Below are positions 27,105 through 35,922 of a stretch of DNA of 64,000 nucleotides, in pieces. The stretch is taken from positions 1-64,000 of the forward strand of contig CAZPPS010000011.1 of the NCBI GenBank assembly GCA_964588495.1. The letters run 5' to 3'. Every line of letters begins with the position of its first letter. The stretch's first letter is position 1. The notes beneath the pieces are model-generated. The model made no database searches. It worked only from the letters and a program-made list of their open reading frames with translations, and was not told where the DNA came from. Made by a program: the position numbers and the translations under genes. This stretch comes from CAVPKN01 sp964588495. Its GTDB lineage: Bacteria > Chlamydiota > Chlamydiia > Chlamydiales > JAAKFR01.

Positions 27105-27578
27105 CTATTTCTGTTGTGCAGTTTTTTCTTTTGCACAAAGTTCTCTCCAATTCTCCGGAAAAAGTTCGTTTTCCATGAATTCTATGTACAACTTTGTGAG
27201 ATCAAAGCCGGCTTGTACAGCAGCATGACTCGCATATCTTTCCTGGCCAAGCCCTGTCATGACAGCCTCTTCTACCCTGTTATGAAATTCCCAAAAGGCA
27301 ACATTTAATCGTATAAGAGCGTCTGCAAACTCTTTTTCCCTGCGATCCCACTTTTCTCTTAAGTAACGATCCTCTTCCTCGTCTTCTAAAGGGGGCACGT
27401 TTTTAAAGGGATTGCTATAAGGCACAAGCCATGCAAGTCCATCTTGAAACTCTTCCCATCTTTTAATACTTAAAGCTTCTTCTTTTTCCAGTTCGACAGC
27501 ATGAAGACCACATTCGTTTCCGTTGATAGTTAAAGGAACCACACAGAATAACAGAGCTAAAACACATCTTTTTAACAT
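27105..27578 (-). CDS. Secreted or periplasmic protein of unknown function (157 aa)
   Basis: The start at 27578 is set by GAGGTG 5 bases upstream and yields a classic signal peptide (MLKRCVLALLFCVVPLTING) with cleavage near residue 20. The mature part is acidic, helical and rich in Trp (REKWDRREKEFADAL, AFWEFHNRVEEAV), with no recognised domain. It lies 36 bases upstream of the secreted Nudix gene and probably shares its transcript. Confidence 0.7.
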   Translation of the reverse strand: MLKRCVLALLFCVVPLTINGNECGLHAVELEKEEALSIKRWEEFQDGLAWLVPYSNPFKNVPPLEDEEEDRYLREKWDRREKEFADALIRLNVAFWEFHNRVEEAVMTGLGQERYASHAAVQAGFDLTKLYIEFMENELFPENWRELCAKEKTAQQK

Positions 27579-27693
27579 TTCACACCTCAAAATCAGAAAA
27601 TTGTATATACGATTGTGCATTTAAAAGCTCTACAGTTGATTTGAACAGAGCAGCCAAGTACAATTTTACAAACTGTCGATCCGTTCATTTGTT

Positions 27694-28347
27694 ATGATTA
27701 TATTACACATGCTCTTTGCAATGTCATTCGTTGTCGCAGTCTGTTATTTTAGTTACAAATTCTTGGCTTTTTTAATTGATAAAATCGACGAAAAGCTCGA
27801 TCTCAATCATTTATTTTTTGATTCAAAGCCTTTTCAGATCGGAATCAACGCTTTTTTTGCTTTTTGTTTCTTGGCGGGTGGCATTTTACAATTCAAAGAT
27901 TACCGTGAGGGCAAATTTCTAAATTTATCGACATTCTTTCCCCTCTCCTTCGTGATCTTTGGAATTTTCTTATTCTTTGCCCTCTATTTTGCATTTCGGA
28001 AACAAGGCCAGGCCGTCGCAGTGATAACTCAGTCGGTCTACGATGATTTTATTGCAGAATGTGGCGAGCTTTCACAGGAAATTTTGAAGGAAATCGAAGA
28101 AATCGAGAGGCAATTTCCCTGGAAAAAGACTGTCAGATATGCTCCAGAAGAAATGGGGGCCGAGTTAGCATGGTGTTCCCAAACTTTTGGGCAGAAAGGA
28201 GAAAAATGGACAACCCTTTGTCTTGGAATCACGTCCGATGAATGTGAAACTGCGCACTTCTTTTTTCTAAACAAAGCAGATCTTGAAATTTTTGAAGAAC
28301 GAGTGCTGAAATTAGATCTTGATTATTTGAATTTTTATATAAAGTAG
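27694..28347 (+). CDS. Membrane protein with C-terminal module shared with the 47462 protein (217 aa)
   Basis: Three hydrophobic helices lie at about residues 3-25, 50-67 and 80-103; the C-terminal 110 residues are soluble. That tail ends KWTTLCLGITSDECETAHFF then FLNKADLEIFEE, which matches the end of the WD40-like protein at 47462-49309 (KWATLWLGKTDYDFGYQQFF, FKDPADKEAFEN). The function is not known. It is the first gene of a plus-strand run with two ankyrin-repeat genes; its stop is 8 bases before the next start. No ribosome binding site is obvious. Confidence 0.65.
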   Translation: MIILHMLFAMSFVVAVCYFSYKFLAFLIDKIDEKLDLNHLFFDSKPFQIGINAFFAFCFLAGGILQFKDYREGKFLNLSTFFPLSFVIFGIFLFFALYFAFRKQGQAVAVITQSVYDDFIAECGELSQEILKEIEEIERQFPWKKTVRYAPEEMGAELAWCSQTFGQKGEKWTTLCLGITSDECETAHFFFLNKADLEIFEERVLKLDLDYLNFYIK

Positions 28348-28355
28348 TGAAGTTT

Positions 28356-30197
28356 ATGCCACTCAACAAACCCCTAGCAATCATTACAATGGTCATTTTA
28401 TCGGCTTTTTCTACCATCTATGGTAGCGAAAACGACTGGCCTCTTCATTCAGCGATTTCAGATGAAAATGAGGAGCTTAGTAACCAGCTGATTAATTCCG
28501 GAATCGATATTCAGGAAAAAGATGACACAGGATATACGCCGCTGCATATCGCGATTATCTGCAGGCAACCAAAATTAGCACTCCGTCTTATAGAATTAGG
28601 AGCAGATGTTAACCGCAAATCACGCAACGGTGACACACCTCTTGAAATGGCGATTGCAAGGAAAGATCTGGAATTGTGTAAAGCCTTGCTTTTAAGGGGG
28701 GCAACTGTTTGTATGCCTTCTCTTTTGGAATATGCGGCAGCTGCGGACTTTTTGGAGTTGATGACCTTTTTAACCGAACAAAAGACTTTTTCTGGCGATG
28801 AATTAACAAAAGCCCTGTTTGTAACTTATGATCGTGATTGCGCCCTTTTTCTCTTGGGAAAAGGTGCCAATGTCAATAGCAAAGATGACGATGACAATAC
28901 CCTGCTCCACTTTGCAGTTGGCCGTAAAGATTTTGAGTGTGCTGAGAGGTTCATCCAATGTGGAGCTATGGTTGATGCTGTGGATCAACGGGGTGAAACT
29001 CCCCTACATTATGCTTGCGCATCTGGAAATTTAGACATTGTCGAATTGCTGCTCAAAGAAGGGGCAAATTGCAACGCTCGAAATTTTTATGAACAAACTC
29101 CTCTATTTAAAGCCTGTTCTATTCCGATTGCGCAATTGTTATTATCACAGGGCGCAGATATCCACGCGCAAGATTTTGAAGGCAATACCGCTCTTGCCTA
29201 CGTCATGTACCATAGAACGGACTCTAATCTTTTAGCAGCCTTTTTAATTGATGTAGGAATCGATATCCAAACAATCAATAACTATAACGGGTGCACTCCC
29301 CTCGCGATAGCTCTTGTACAAAACAATCATTTTATCGCCCAAAAACTGATTGCAAAAGGGGCTTCTCTTTTGTCTAAAGATGCCTCCGGAAGGGGGATGC
29401 TGCATTTGGCAGCTGAATATGCTTCCCCTTTCCTGGTAAAGCTACTGATTGAAAAAGGTTTGGATGTAAATGCAAAAGACCATCAGGGTTCAACCCCTTT
29501 GCATGCAGCATTTAATAACTATTGTGGAGCGTCATTCGAAACAGTAAAAATGCTTATCGAAAATGGAAGCGATTGCAACGCGAAAAATGAAGCGGGAGAA
29601 ACCCCGTTTTTGTGTGCGTGTGGGGAAGGGAAGCGATCCATCCTTGAATACCTGATTCAAAAGGGCGCAAATATCCATGCGTTTGCGGAAGATGGATTTT
29701 CTCCGTTGCACAGGGCCGTTTCCTCACAGTCTGAAGCTTCTGTGGAACTTCTCCTTCAACGGGGAGCTGAAGTGAATAGCTCGTCGAAAAGCGGCATCAC
29801 TCCCCTGATGATGGGCGTTTCAAGAGGCAATCTTTACATCGTAGAACAGCTCCTGAATGCAGGGGCTCATGCAAATGCAAAAGACTGTGAAGGGTGGACT
29901 CCTAATTGTATGGCACTCACAAATCAGTACGGCAGTTCCCGCATTGATATGATCCGTCTTTTAGTGGCCCATGGTGCCGATTTGTTGAACGTGGATGAAC
30001 ATAAAAGGACATTGTTACATCTTTTTGTCATGAATAACTGGCAGGATGAGACATTACTAAGAAAAATGCTGGATGCGGGAGTCAATCCCAATGCTCAAGA
30101 TGACGAAGGGCTAACCGCTCTAGACTATGCAATTATGAACGGCACTCGAGAATTGTACCAAACCTTGGATGGGAAAACGGATGTCAAAAGACACTAA
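28356..30197 (+). CDS. Ankyrin-repeat protein with N-terminal signal or anchor (613 aa)
   Basis: After a hydrophobic N-terminus (NKPLAIITMVILSAFSTIYG, signal peptide or anchor) nearly the whole length is ankyrin repeats, about 16 of them, with clear consensus units such as GYTPLHIAIICRQPKLALRL, GETPLHYACASGNLDIVELL and GITPLMMGVSRGNLYIVEQL. Ankyrin solenoids bind proteins, and in intracellular bacteria are frequent effectors. ATG at 28356 is preferred over GTG at 28347, which lies in the overlap with the previous stop. The next ankyrin gene overlaps its 3' end by 17 bases, so the two are coupled. Confidence 0.85.
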   Translation: MPLNKPLAIITMVILSAFSTIYGSENDWPLHSAISDENEELSNQLINSGIDIQEKDDTGYTPLHIAIICRQPKLALRLIELGADVNRKSRNGDTPLEMAIARKDLELCKALLLRGATVCMPSLLEYAAAADFLELMTFLTEQKTFSGDELTKALFVTYDRDCALFLLGKGANVNSKDDDDNTLLHFAVGRKDFECAERFIQCGAMVDAVDQRGETPLHYACASGNLDIVELLLKEGANCNARNFYEQTPLFKACSIPIAQLLLSQGADIHAQDFEGNTALAYVMYHRTDSNLLAAFLIDVGIDIQTINNYNGCTPLAIALVQNNHFIAQKLIAKGASLLSKDASGRGMLHLAAEYASPFLVKLLIEKGLDVNAKDHQGSTPLHAAFNNYCGASFETVKMLIENGSDCNAKNEAGETPFLCACGEGKRSILEYLIQKGANIHAFAEDGFSPLHRAVSSQSEASVELLLQRGAEVNSSSKSGITPLMMGVSRGNLYIVEQLLNAGAHANAKDCEGWTPNCMALTNQYGSSRIDMIRLLVAHGADLLNVDEHKRTLLHLFVMNNWQDETLLRKMLDAGVNPNAQDDEGLTALDYAIMNGTRELYQTLDGKTDVKRH

Positions 30198-31614
30198 ATT
30201 TTTGTTAAAGTTTTTATTTTTTCTCGGTTTTGGTGTCTTCGCGATTTTTTTTGGAAGACTCGCGTTGTTTTATTTTGTTTCACACAATGTGAGCTCTGAG
30301 CCTAAATATGCGGAGATTTACCACCAAACATTTGTGGTACAAAACCCTATTTATTTAAAACAGTGGTCCGATTCTAAAATATTTTACTTAGAAAAAAATG
30401 ATTATGGCAAATGCATCGCAACTCTTGAAACAGGCACCAAGCTGTATGTAAAAAAAATCACGAAGAAGTATAGATGGGCTGGAACATCTATTAGTGTGCT
30501 CGTTGATACCGACAAACCCGATTTTCACAAATCTGTCGATGCCAGCAATTTAGTCCTTGATATCCATCTGGGTTATTCCGACGATTTAGCCCAGTTTGAT
30601 CCCGAATATCTAAAAAATAGTGTGGTTCGTACCCTTCATATGGCTGTCCAATATGAAGATTTTGAGGCTATCAAACAGCTGATTGCGAAGGGCGCCGTGC
30701 TTAACGAACAAAATCTGGATGGAAGGACACCGCTTCACTATGCAAAACAGGCAGATGTTGTCCTCTACTTGTTAGAACAGGGAGCAAGTCCCGATATTTC
30801 TGACAAATGGGGCAAAACGCTCCTCCATTATGCCGCACAAAATCACCAAAGCGACATTGTCAAACTGCTCCTTCAAAAAGGTGCGCAGATCGATCCTAAA
30901 GACAAACAAGGGGATACCCCAACGCTTGTTGCGGCAGAAGCTCAAGATTTTGATACTGTCCGTTTCTTGTTAGAATCGGGGGCTGACCCTCGAGTAAAAG
31001 GTCGCTATCAAAACACTGTTTTGCTCTATGCTGCGCAGTATGATCAACTCGAAATCGCTGAACTTTCCTTGAGTTTAGGAGCCGATCCACTGGCTGTCTG
31101 TGAATTGAGTGGGATGACAGGAGTCCTTTTTGCAGCGCGCAATCATAACCTGGAAATGGCCAAATTCTTTGTAAAGGCAGGAGCCCCTGTCGATTGTGCC
31201 AATAAAGGCAGCTCTGAAACTCCCCTTCATTACGTCGCTGGAAATGTGGAGCTCTTAAAATACTTCCTCGAAAACGGAGCCGATATTCACAGAACCAATC
31301 ATCATGGAAGGACGGTTTTTCATCGGGCAGTTCGGTACAACAATTTAGATGTGATTCAATTTCTTTATGAAAAAGGGGGACAGATCAATCAAAAGGATAA
31401 TTTTGGAGAAACTCCTTTTCTTGAAGCCATTGGGGTCAGTTTCCGCGATCAAAATCTGGAAATCGTGAAATGGATGACACTGCATGGTGCTGATCTATCT
31501 ATCACCGATCGCGAGGGAAGAGGGCCGCTGCAGTATGCACTTGATTTTGGCTGTGAATCTCCTCTCCTTCAAGAACTCGTTGATTGGCTTTGCGCGCATG
31601 GAGCTAATCCTTAA
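30181..31614 (+). CDS. Ankyrin-repeat protein with N-terminal membrane helix (477 aa)
   Basis: Residues 8-34 are a single hydrophobic helix (FLLKFLFFLGFGVFAIFFGR), then about 100 residues with no recognised domain, then ten or so ankyrin repeats from about residue 145 to the end (VRTLHMAVQYEDFEAIKQLI, GKTLLHYAAQNHQSDIVKLL, GETPFLEAIGVSFRDQNLEI). The start overlaps the end of the preceding ankyrin gene. The N-terminal helix is an uncleaved anchor or signal peptide, placing the repeats outside the inner membrane or exposing them after secretion. The two proteins are not close repeats of one another but share a layout. Confidence 0.85.
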   Translation: MSKDTKFLLKFLFFLGFGVFAIFFGRLALFYFVSHNVSSEPKYAEIYHQTFVVQNPIYLKQWSDSKIFYLEKNDYGKCIATLETGTKLYVKKITKKYRWAGTSISVLVDTDKPDFHKSVDASNLVLDIHLGYSDDLAQFDPEYLKNSVVRTLHMAVQYEDFEAIKQLIAKGAVLNEQNLDGRTPLHYAKQADVVLYLLEQGASPDISDKWGKTLLHYAAQNHQSDIVKLLLQKGAQIDPKDKQGDTPTLVAAEAQDFDTVRFLLESGADPRVKGRYQNTVLLYAAQYDQLEIAELSLSLGADPLAVCELSGMTGVLFAARNHNLEMAKFFVKAGAPVDCANKGSSETPLHYVAGNVELLKYFLENGADIHRTNHHGRTVFHRAVRYNNLDVIQFLYEKGGQINQKDNFGETPFLEAIGVSFRDQNLEIVKWMTLHGADLSITDREGRGPLQYALDFGCESPLLQELVDWLCAHGANP

Positions 31615-31626
31615 TCTTGGTAAAAC

Positions 31627-33045
31627 TCACTCCCCTTCTGCAATGCCTTGAGGGACAGGTTTGCGTCGGAAAGTGTTCTCTTCTTCCTTAGATGCCATTC
31701 GGACAATTTTGGGCTGGAATTTTCCGAGGATTTCTACGAGATCCTTTTGGGCGTTAATCACTTCAGCAATAGGTTTGTAGGCTTGAGGAGCTTCGTCTAA
31801 ACCTCCACCAATGAGATGGATGTTATGCTGCGCCAAGTAATCGGCTTGTTGTTCAGAAGTGATAGATTTTATAGCGCTTGTCCGCGACATTTGCCGGCCA
31901 CTTCCATGAGACGCCGAGTTTAAAGAGTTTGCATTTCCTTTTCCCATAACGACATAACCCGTGTCTGCCATCGTCGCCGGAATAATTCCCAAAACTCCCT
32001 TTTGAGCTGGCGTGGCCCCTTTTCGATGCACAATCGCCTCTTTTGCAACGCCATTCACGCTAATTTGCTCACGCCAGGCAAAATTGTGGTGATTTTCTAT
32101 CGACGCAACTGCAGTGATTCCAGCAGCTTTTGCCACTCTTTCATGAATCACATGATGGTTGGCCGAGGCAAATGCGCCCGCAAGCTCCATAGAGTCCCAA
32201 TATTCTCTTCCAAAGTCGTGATCTAATCTCAGCCAGGATAAATGTTTGACGGATGGATCTAAATAATTTTCCATCAACGACATGGCTAAATTGCTATAGT
32301 GCGTGGCGATTTTGAATCCCACTCCGCGCGAACCACTATGAGATAACAAGGCTAGATAAGTTCCTGGCGTTAGATTAAAGGGGTTATTACGATCAGTAAT
32401 TTCTAACTCCCCCCACTCAACAAAATGGTTGCCAGTTCCACTTGTGCCAATCTGATGGATGGCGGTATCGCGCAATCCTAAGGTTAACTTTGAAAGGGTC
32501 CAGCGCGATTTTTCTAAAATGGGATGCTCTATTTTTCCGTCGTGTATCCCAAGTGATCCCGAACCAAAAACCGTGTTATTTTTTAAAGCGTCAAACAGGT
32601 TTTGATATTCCGCGCTCTTTCGATTGTTGAACACATCAGCGGGCACATTGTAAATCGTTAACATCATGCGGCATGCAATATCAACTCCCACAGCGTAGGG
32701 AATCACACAATTGTCTGTGGCAAGCACCCCACCAATGGGTAGACCATACCCTTTATGGGCATCTGGCATCAAAGCGCCAGCGATGCTGATAGGAAGTCTT
32801 AAAGCATTGTCCATTTGCTCGATGGCTTCGTCATCGATATACTCTTTTCCCCAGATAGGGTAAGCGATCGGCTTTTCGCGCAAAGGCTCCGTAAACCCAA
32901 GAGAATCCAGTTTTTCTTGGATGCCATTCACAAATGCGAGTGCATCTTCAATCCCTTTATTTTTGAAAAGGTTCCAAACTTCGATTCTTTCTTTAGAAGA
33001 AAGGCGTGTTTTTTTTACAAGTTCATGAAAAGCTTTTGAGTCCAT
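31627..33045 (-). CDS. rtcB: RtcB RNA ligase (472 aa)
   Basis: RtcB joins 2',3'-cyclic phosphate (3'-phosphate) and 5'-OH RNA ends through a GMP-His intermediate with Mn2+. Family signatures are all present: YAVGVDIACRM (metal-binding Asp and Cys), HSGSRGVGF, the central DFGREYWDSMELAGAFASAN, HRKGATPA and HGSGRQMSR, whose His is guanylylated. Length is normal. It acts in tRNA or RNA repair. It lies convergent with the ankyrin operon and divergent from the zinc-binding unknown gene at 33121. No rtcA or rtcR was seen next to it. Confidence 0.95.
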   Translation of the reverse strand: MDSKAFHELVKKTRLSSKERIEVWNLFKNKGIEDALAFVNGIQEKLDSLGFTEPLREKPIAYPIWGKEYIDDEAIEQMDNALRLPISIAGALMPDAHKGYGLPIGGVLATDNCVIPYAVGVDIACRMMLTIYNVPADVFNNRKSAEYQNLFDALKNNTVFGSGSLGIHDGKIEHPILEKSRWTLSKLTLGLRDTAIHQIGTSGTGNHFVEWGELEITDRNNPFNLTPGTYLALLSHSGSRGVGFKIATHYSNLAMSLMENYLDPSVKHLSWLRLDHDFGREYWDSMELAGAFASANHHVIHERVAKAAGITAVASIENHHNFAWREQISVNGVAKEAIVHRKGATPAQKGVLGIIPATMADTGYVVMGKGNANSLNSASHGSGRQMSRTSAIKSITSEQQADYLAQHNIHLIGGGLDEAPQAYKPIAEVINAQKDLVEILGKFQPKIVRMASKEEENTFRRKPVPQGIAEGE

Positions 33046-33120
33046 ATCTAAACCGCTTTTTTTCGTTTTAAAATTATACTGTGTTTAATAAGATATTTGG
33101 AATCATTTCTTTGGAAAAAA

Positions 33121-33729
33121 ATGTGGCTCTGTACTCTTGAAGCAAAAGATTCTCTTGTGCCTTGGATTGTTGGTGTTTTCAAAGAACGGCAAGAATTGGA
33201 ACAATATCTTTTTTCTATTAGTTCTCATCCCCTTCTTCCCAAATCGCCAAAGTTGCAAATTACGGAAATCAACGCTTCTGACTATCCTGTCTTGTTTTTA
33301 TGTAATTTTGAAACAAACGAGTTCTCCCACATAAATATCGGAGAACTCGCTAACAAATTGTCTGAGTTTACACTTGTAGATGATGAAGATCACCAATATG
33401 GGATTTACTACACTTTTCGTGAAGACTGGCGCGCCATCATTCCTGAGGACCAAAAGTATTGGCAACTCATGGAGCACCATCACATAGATTGTCACGAAAT
33501 TGAAAGATTGATTTGGCGTGGACTTCGAACTCAACTAGCGGGTGGCTACCCGGGGATTTATACCTGTGACTGGTGTGACAAAATGGTGCAAAGCTCCCTG
33601 ACAGAATCGGGATATCCTCCACCACAAGGGTGGCAAATTTTTTATGCAGAAGAAAGATATATGACCGTTTGTTCTGAAAATTGCCACGACTCATTCAATC
33701 GCGATATTCTAGATCAGGCTAAACTATGA
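33121..33729 (+). CDS. Unknown protein with C-terminal Cys pairs (202 aa)
   Basis: The start at 33121 follows a short GGA site and is preferred to a TTG at 33097. The N-terminal 140 residues are mixed and unrecognised (DDEDHQYGIYYTFREDW). The C-terminal part carries CDWC and CSENC, spaced about 40 residues apart, which suggests a zinc ribbon. The stop overlaps the metallophosphoesterase start by 4 bases (ATGA), so the two genes are translationally coupled. Confidence 0.7.
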   Translation: MWLCTLEAKDSLVPWIVGVFKERQELEQYLFSISSHPLLPKSPKLQITEINASDYPVLFLCNFETNEFSHINIGELANKLSEFTLVDDEDHQYGIYYTFREDWRAIIPEDQKYWQLMEHHHIDCHEIERLIWRGLRTQLAGGYPGIYTCDWCDKMVQSSLTESGYPPPQGWQIFYAEERYMTVCSENCHDSFNRDILDQAKL

Positions 33730-34376
33730 TGAGGATTGACTGCATTTCAGATACGCATGGAGAGCATACCAAGTTGAAGCTTCCTGGAGGCGATGTGCTC
33801 ATTCATGCCGGAGATTTTTCGGCAGATGATGCTGAAGTTGAGCAAATCTTAGATTTCCTCGATTGGTTTAGCGAACAAAAATACGCACACCATCTTTTAG
33901 TTGCTGGCAACCATGACAATTTTTTTGAGTTATTGCCCGACTTGATGGAAGAAGAATGTGAAAAAAGGAAGATTGTCCTTTTAAATGATTCGGGATGTGT
34001 GATCGAGGGCATTCCGATCTGGGGGAGCCCCATTCAGCCAGGTCCCTCCGATTGGGCTTTTTGTCGTGAGAATGGCGCCGAAATCAAGAAACATTGGGAT
34101 TTGATTCCTAAGGATACCGAAATCTTAATCACGCACGGCCCCCCTTATAAAATAAGAGATGAAATCGCTCCTGACACACATATTGGATGTGAAGAACTGT
34201 CTAAAAAAATCCCTCAAACCTGCATCAAGCTTCATGTTTTTGGACACGTCCATAAGTGTGCCGGCCAAACAATTCACGAAGATCGCCTTTATTTGAATGC
34301 CTCATCGGGAATTACAAGAATCCTTCGTGACAAAGGTCAATACAAAGGGGCAAAAGACGCAAAGGAAAAATCATAA
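33726..34376 (+). CDS. Calcineurin-like metallophosphoesterase, MPPED-type (216 aa)
   Basis: All five metal-binding motifs are visible: DTHGEH, HAGDFS, AGNHDN, THGPPY and FGHVH. The pattern GGDVLIHAGDFS with GNHDNFFE and ITHGPP resembles the MPPED1/2 type, which hydrolyses cyclic nucleotide phosphodiester bonds in some members; substrate unknown. It overlaps the preceding gene by 4 bases. A paralogue lies at 46760-47398. A strong inverted repeat follows its stop. Confidence 0.85.
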   Translation: MMRIDCISDTHGEHTKLKLPGGDVLIHAGDFSADDAEVEQILDFLDWFSEQKYAHHLLVAGNHDNFFELLPDLMEEECEKRKIVLLNDSGCVIEGIPIWGSPIQPGPSDWAFCRENGAEIKKHWDLIPKDTEILITHGPPYKIRDEIAPDTHIGCEELSKKIPQTCIKLHVFGHVHKCAGQTIHEDRLYLNASSGITRILRDKGQYKGAKDAKEKS

Positions 34377-34382
34377 ATTCCT

Positions 34383-34490
34383 CTCTGTGTACTCTCTGTC
34401 CTCTGTGGTTTATTAAATGCACGAAGGCTTTATTCAAATAGTCTTTGTAGAGAAAATAAAAAAACCACAGAGAGCAGAGAGTACACAGAG
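34383..34490. repeat. Inverted repeat of CTCTGTG-type, between convergent genes
   Basis: A 29-base arm (34383-34411, CTCTGTGTACTCTCTGTCCT...) is repeated inverted at 34462-34490 with two mismatches, separated by 50 bases. It is followed by more of the same theme (CTTTGTACCTTTGTGTCTTT at about 34520-34540). The two flanking genes converge on it, so it could end both transcripts. Similar CTCTGTGG-rich intergenic elements are, to my knowledge, found in unrelated bacterial genomes. Confidence 0.7.
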
Positions 34491-34568
34491 AAGGGAAAAA
34501 AATAATTTTCTCTCAGTGTCTTTGTACCTTTGTGTCTTTGTGTTTCAATCATTTCATGTAACACAACA

Positions 34569-35249
34569 TTAGTTTGAGTCTTTGTTGTGGTGGTCAACAA
34601 ACACAATTTCTCGTTTTGTGAGGAGGGAGAGGATTTCCCGGAATGAAAAAGGTCTGTACTCGCCTAAAAGTTTGAAGGCATTGTCGATACCAACATCCAT
34701 CGATCTTCCGTGTGGGGCATATTCGAGGTTTGAATGGGAGTGGCCGTAGAGATGCAGAGCCCCATGGTGTGACATATTCCAAACTCTATGAGCATAATGA
34801 GAAAGGATAATAGGATGTTTGCTGATCGTAATTTCTTTGTAATATTGAACCGAAGCAAAGAGGCTTTGTAAATCTTTGTTGGGATCTTCGATGTGGTGAT
34901 CGTGATTTCCGAAAATAAGGTGAATATTTCTGCAAATAATGCGGGATCTTAAGGCTTCAATGCTCTCAATGCCGCCAAAAGACCAATCCCCTAAACAAAA
35001 AAGGACATCCTCTAGACCTACCGTGTTGTTGATCCCCTGAACAAGAGCCGCATTCATATCCTCTACTGAAGCAAAATCTCTGAGATGATTTTTTGAAGCG
35101 TAGTCGAAACGTTCTTTTTCAGAGGGCCATCTGGAATAAGGATAAGGTGGATCTATCCACCTTGTGGAGCCTAGCACAATCGAGCTATGATTGTAATGGA
35201 GATCGGACGTAAAAAACGTTGTCTCCGGATCAAATTTAGGTCTTTTCAT
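34569..35249 (-). CDS. Metallophosphoesterase, phage/COG4186-like (226 aa)
   Basis: Motifs in order are SDLHYNHSSI, LGDWSFGG, FGNHDHHI, LSHYAHRVW and YGHSHSN, with GRSMDVGIDNA near the end; this ordering is characteristic of the single-domain calcineurin-like esterases of the COG4186 type. The substrate is unknown. It starts inside the last codons of the 194-aa unknown gene (4-base ATGA overlap), so the pair is coupled. It converges with the plus-strand MPPED-type gene, so two different phosphoesterases face each other. Confidence 0.8.
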   Translation of the reverse strand: MKRPKFDPETTFFTSDLHYNHSSIVLGSTRWIDPPYPYSRWPSEKERFDYASKNHLRDFASVEDMNAALVQGINNTVGLEDVLFCLGDWSFGGIESIEALRSRIICRNIHLIFGNHDHHIEDPNKDLQSLFASVQYYKEITISKHPIILSHYAHRVWNMSHHGALHLYGHSHSNLEYAPHGRSMDVGIDNAFKLLGEYRPFSFREILSLLTKREIVFVDHHNKDSN

Positions 35250-35830
35250 TGCACGCGCGGATTCGGCCTCAACTTATGTTTATGCGTTGTGCCAGAGGCA
35301 CTTGTTGAAAAACACACTTCCTGATCCTCTCCTAAAGCTGTTAAGCTCATACTGAAAGGGAAGAGTATAGGTGTTTCTATCATGCGGTCCGGTTCACTAG
35401 CTACGTTGATTCTAGTTCTTTCTGTAATTCCAAATTTCCTTGGCTGTTTATTTGTATGGAAATTTTGAAAGTATTTCTTTTCGTGATAATCATAGCTATA
35501 TATCACAAATTCGATGGCGAATAAGGGGCGTTCTTTTGCGATGGCAAGGGCTTCTTGCATAATCGCTTTATTTTTAAAAGATAGGTGGCCACATATATGG
35601 ACTACATCGAATCCCTCCCAAGCAATAAAATCAAATACACCAACTATATTAGCAGCAGTCTCTGGTTTTTCAGGGTTGCATACTTGCAAATCTTTCAGTA
35701 ATTGCGTACCAGTTGAAATAAAGGATAAACTCAATAGGTGACCTATAGAAGCACCTTGGTTTTCAGAATCAAATGCTAAAGCTGCACGTTTATCACAGCG
35801 AACATCCATAATTTCATAGTAATCTGTCAT
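35246..35830 (-). CDS. Unknown protein (194 aa) coupled to the metallophosphoesterase
   Basis: No family was recognised. The protein is soluble, with a mixed alpha/beta look (FIAWEGFDVVHICGHLSFKN, RPLFAIEFVIYSYDYHEKKY). It has several aromatic-rich strands and no signal peptide. TTTAGG lies 8 bases before the ATG. It overlaps the start of the metallophosphoesterase by 4 bases, indicating joint translation. The divergent neighbour is the Hsp70 gene. Confidence 0.65.
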   Translation of the reverse strand: MTDYYEIMDVRCDKRAALAFDSENQGASIGHLLSLSFISTGTQLLKDLQVCNPEKPETAANIVGVFDFIAWEGFDVVHICGHLSFKNKAIMQEALAIAKERPLFAIEFVIYSYDYHEKKYFQNFHTNKQPRKFGITERTRINVASEPDRMIETPILFPFSMSLTALGEDQEVCFSTSASGTTHKHKLRPNPRVQ

Positions 35831-35922
35831 AAATAACCTAAAGTTCTTAGCTCAGAAAGACATCTTAGAGAATTTGCTCATTTAAATGGAAAAAAAAGAA
35901 AGAGCTTAAGTATTATTTTTCT

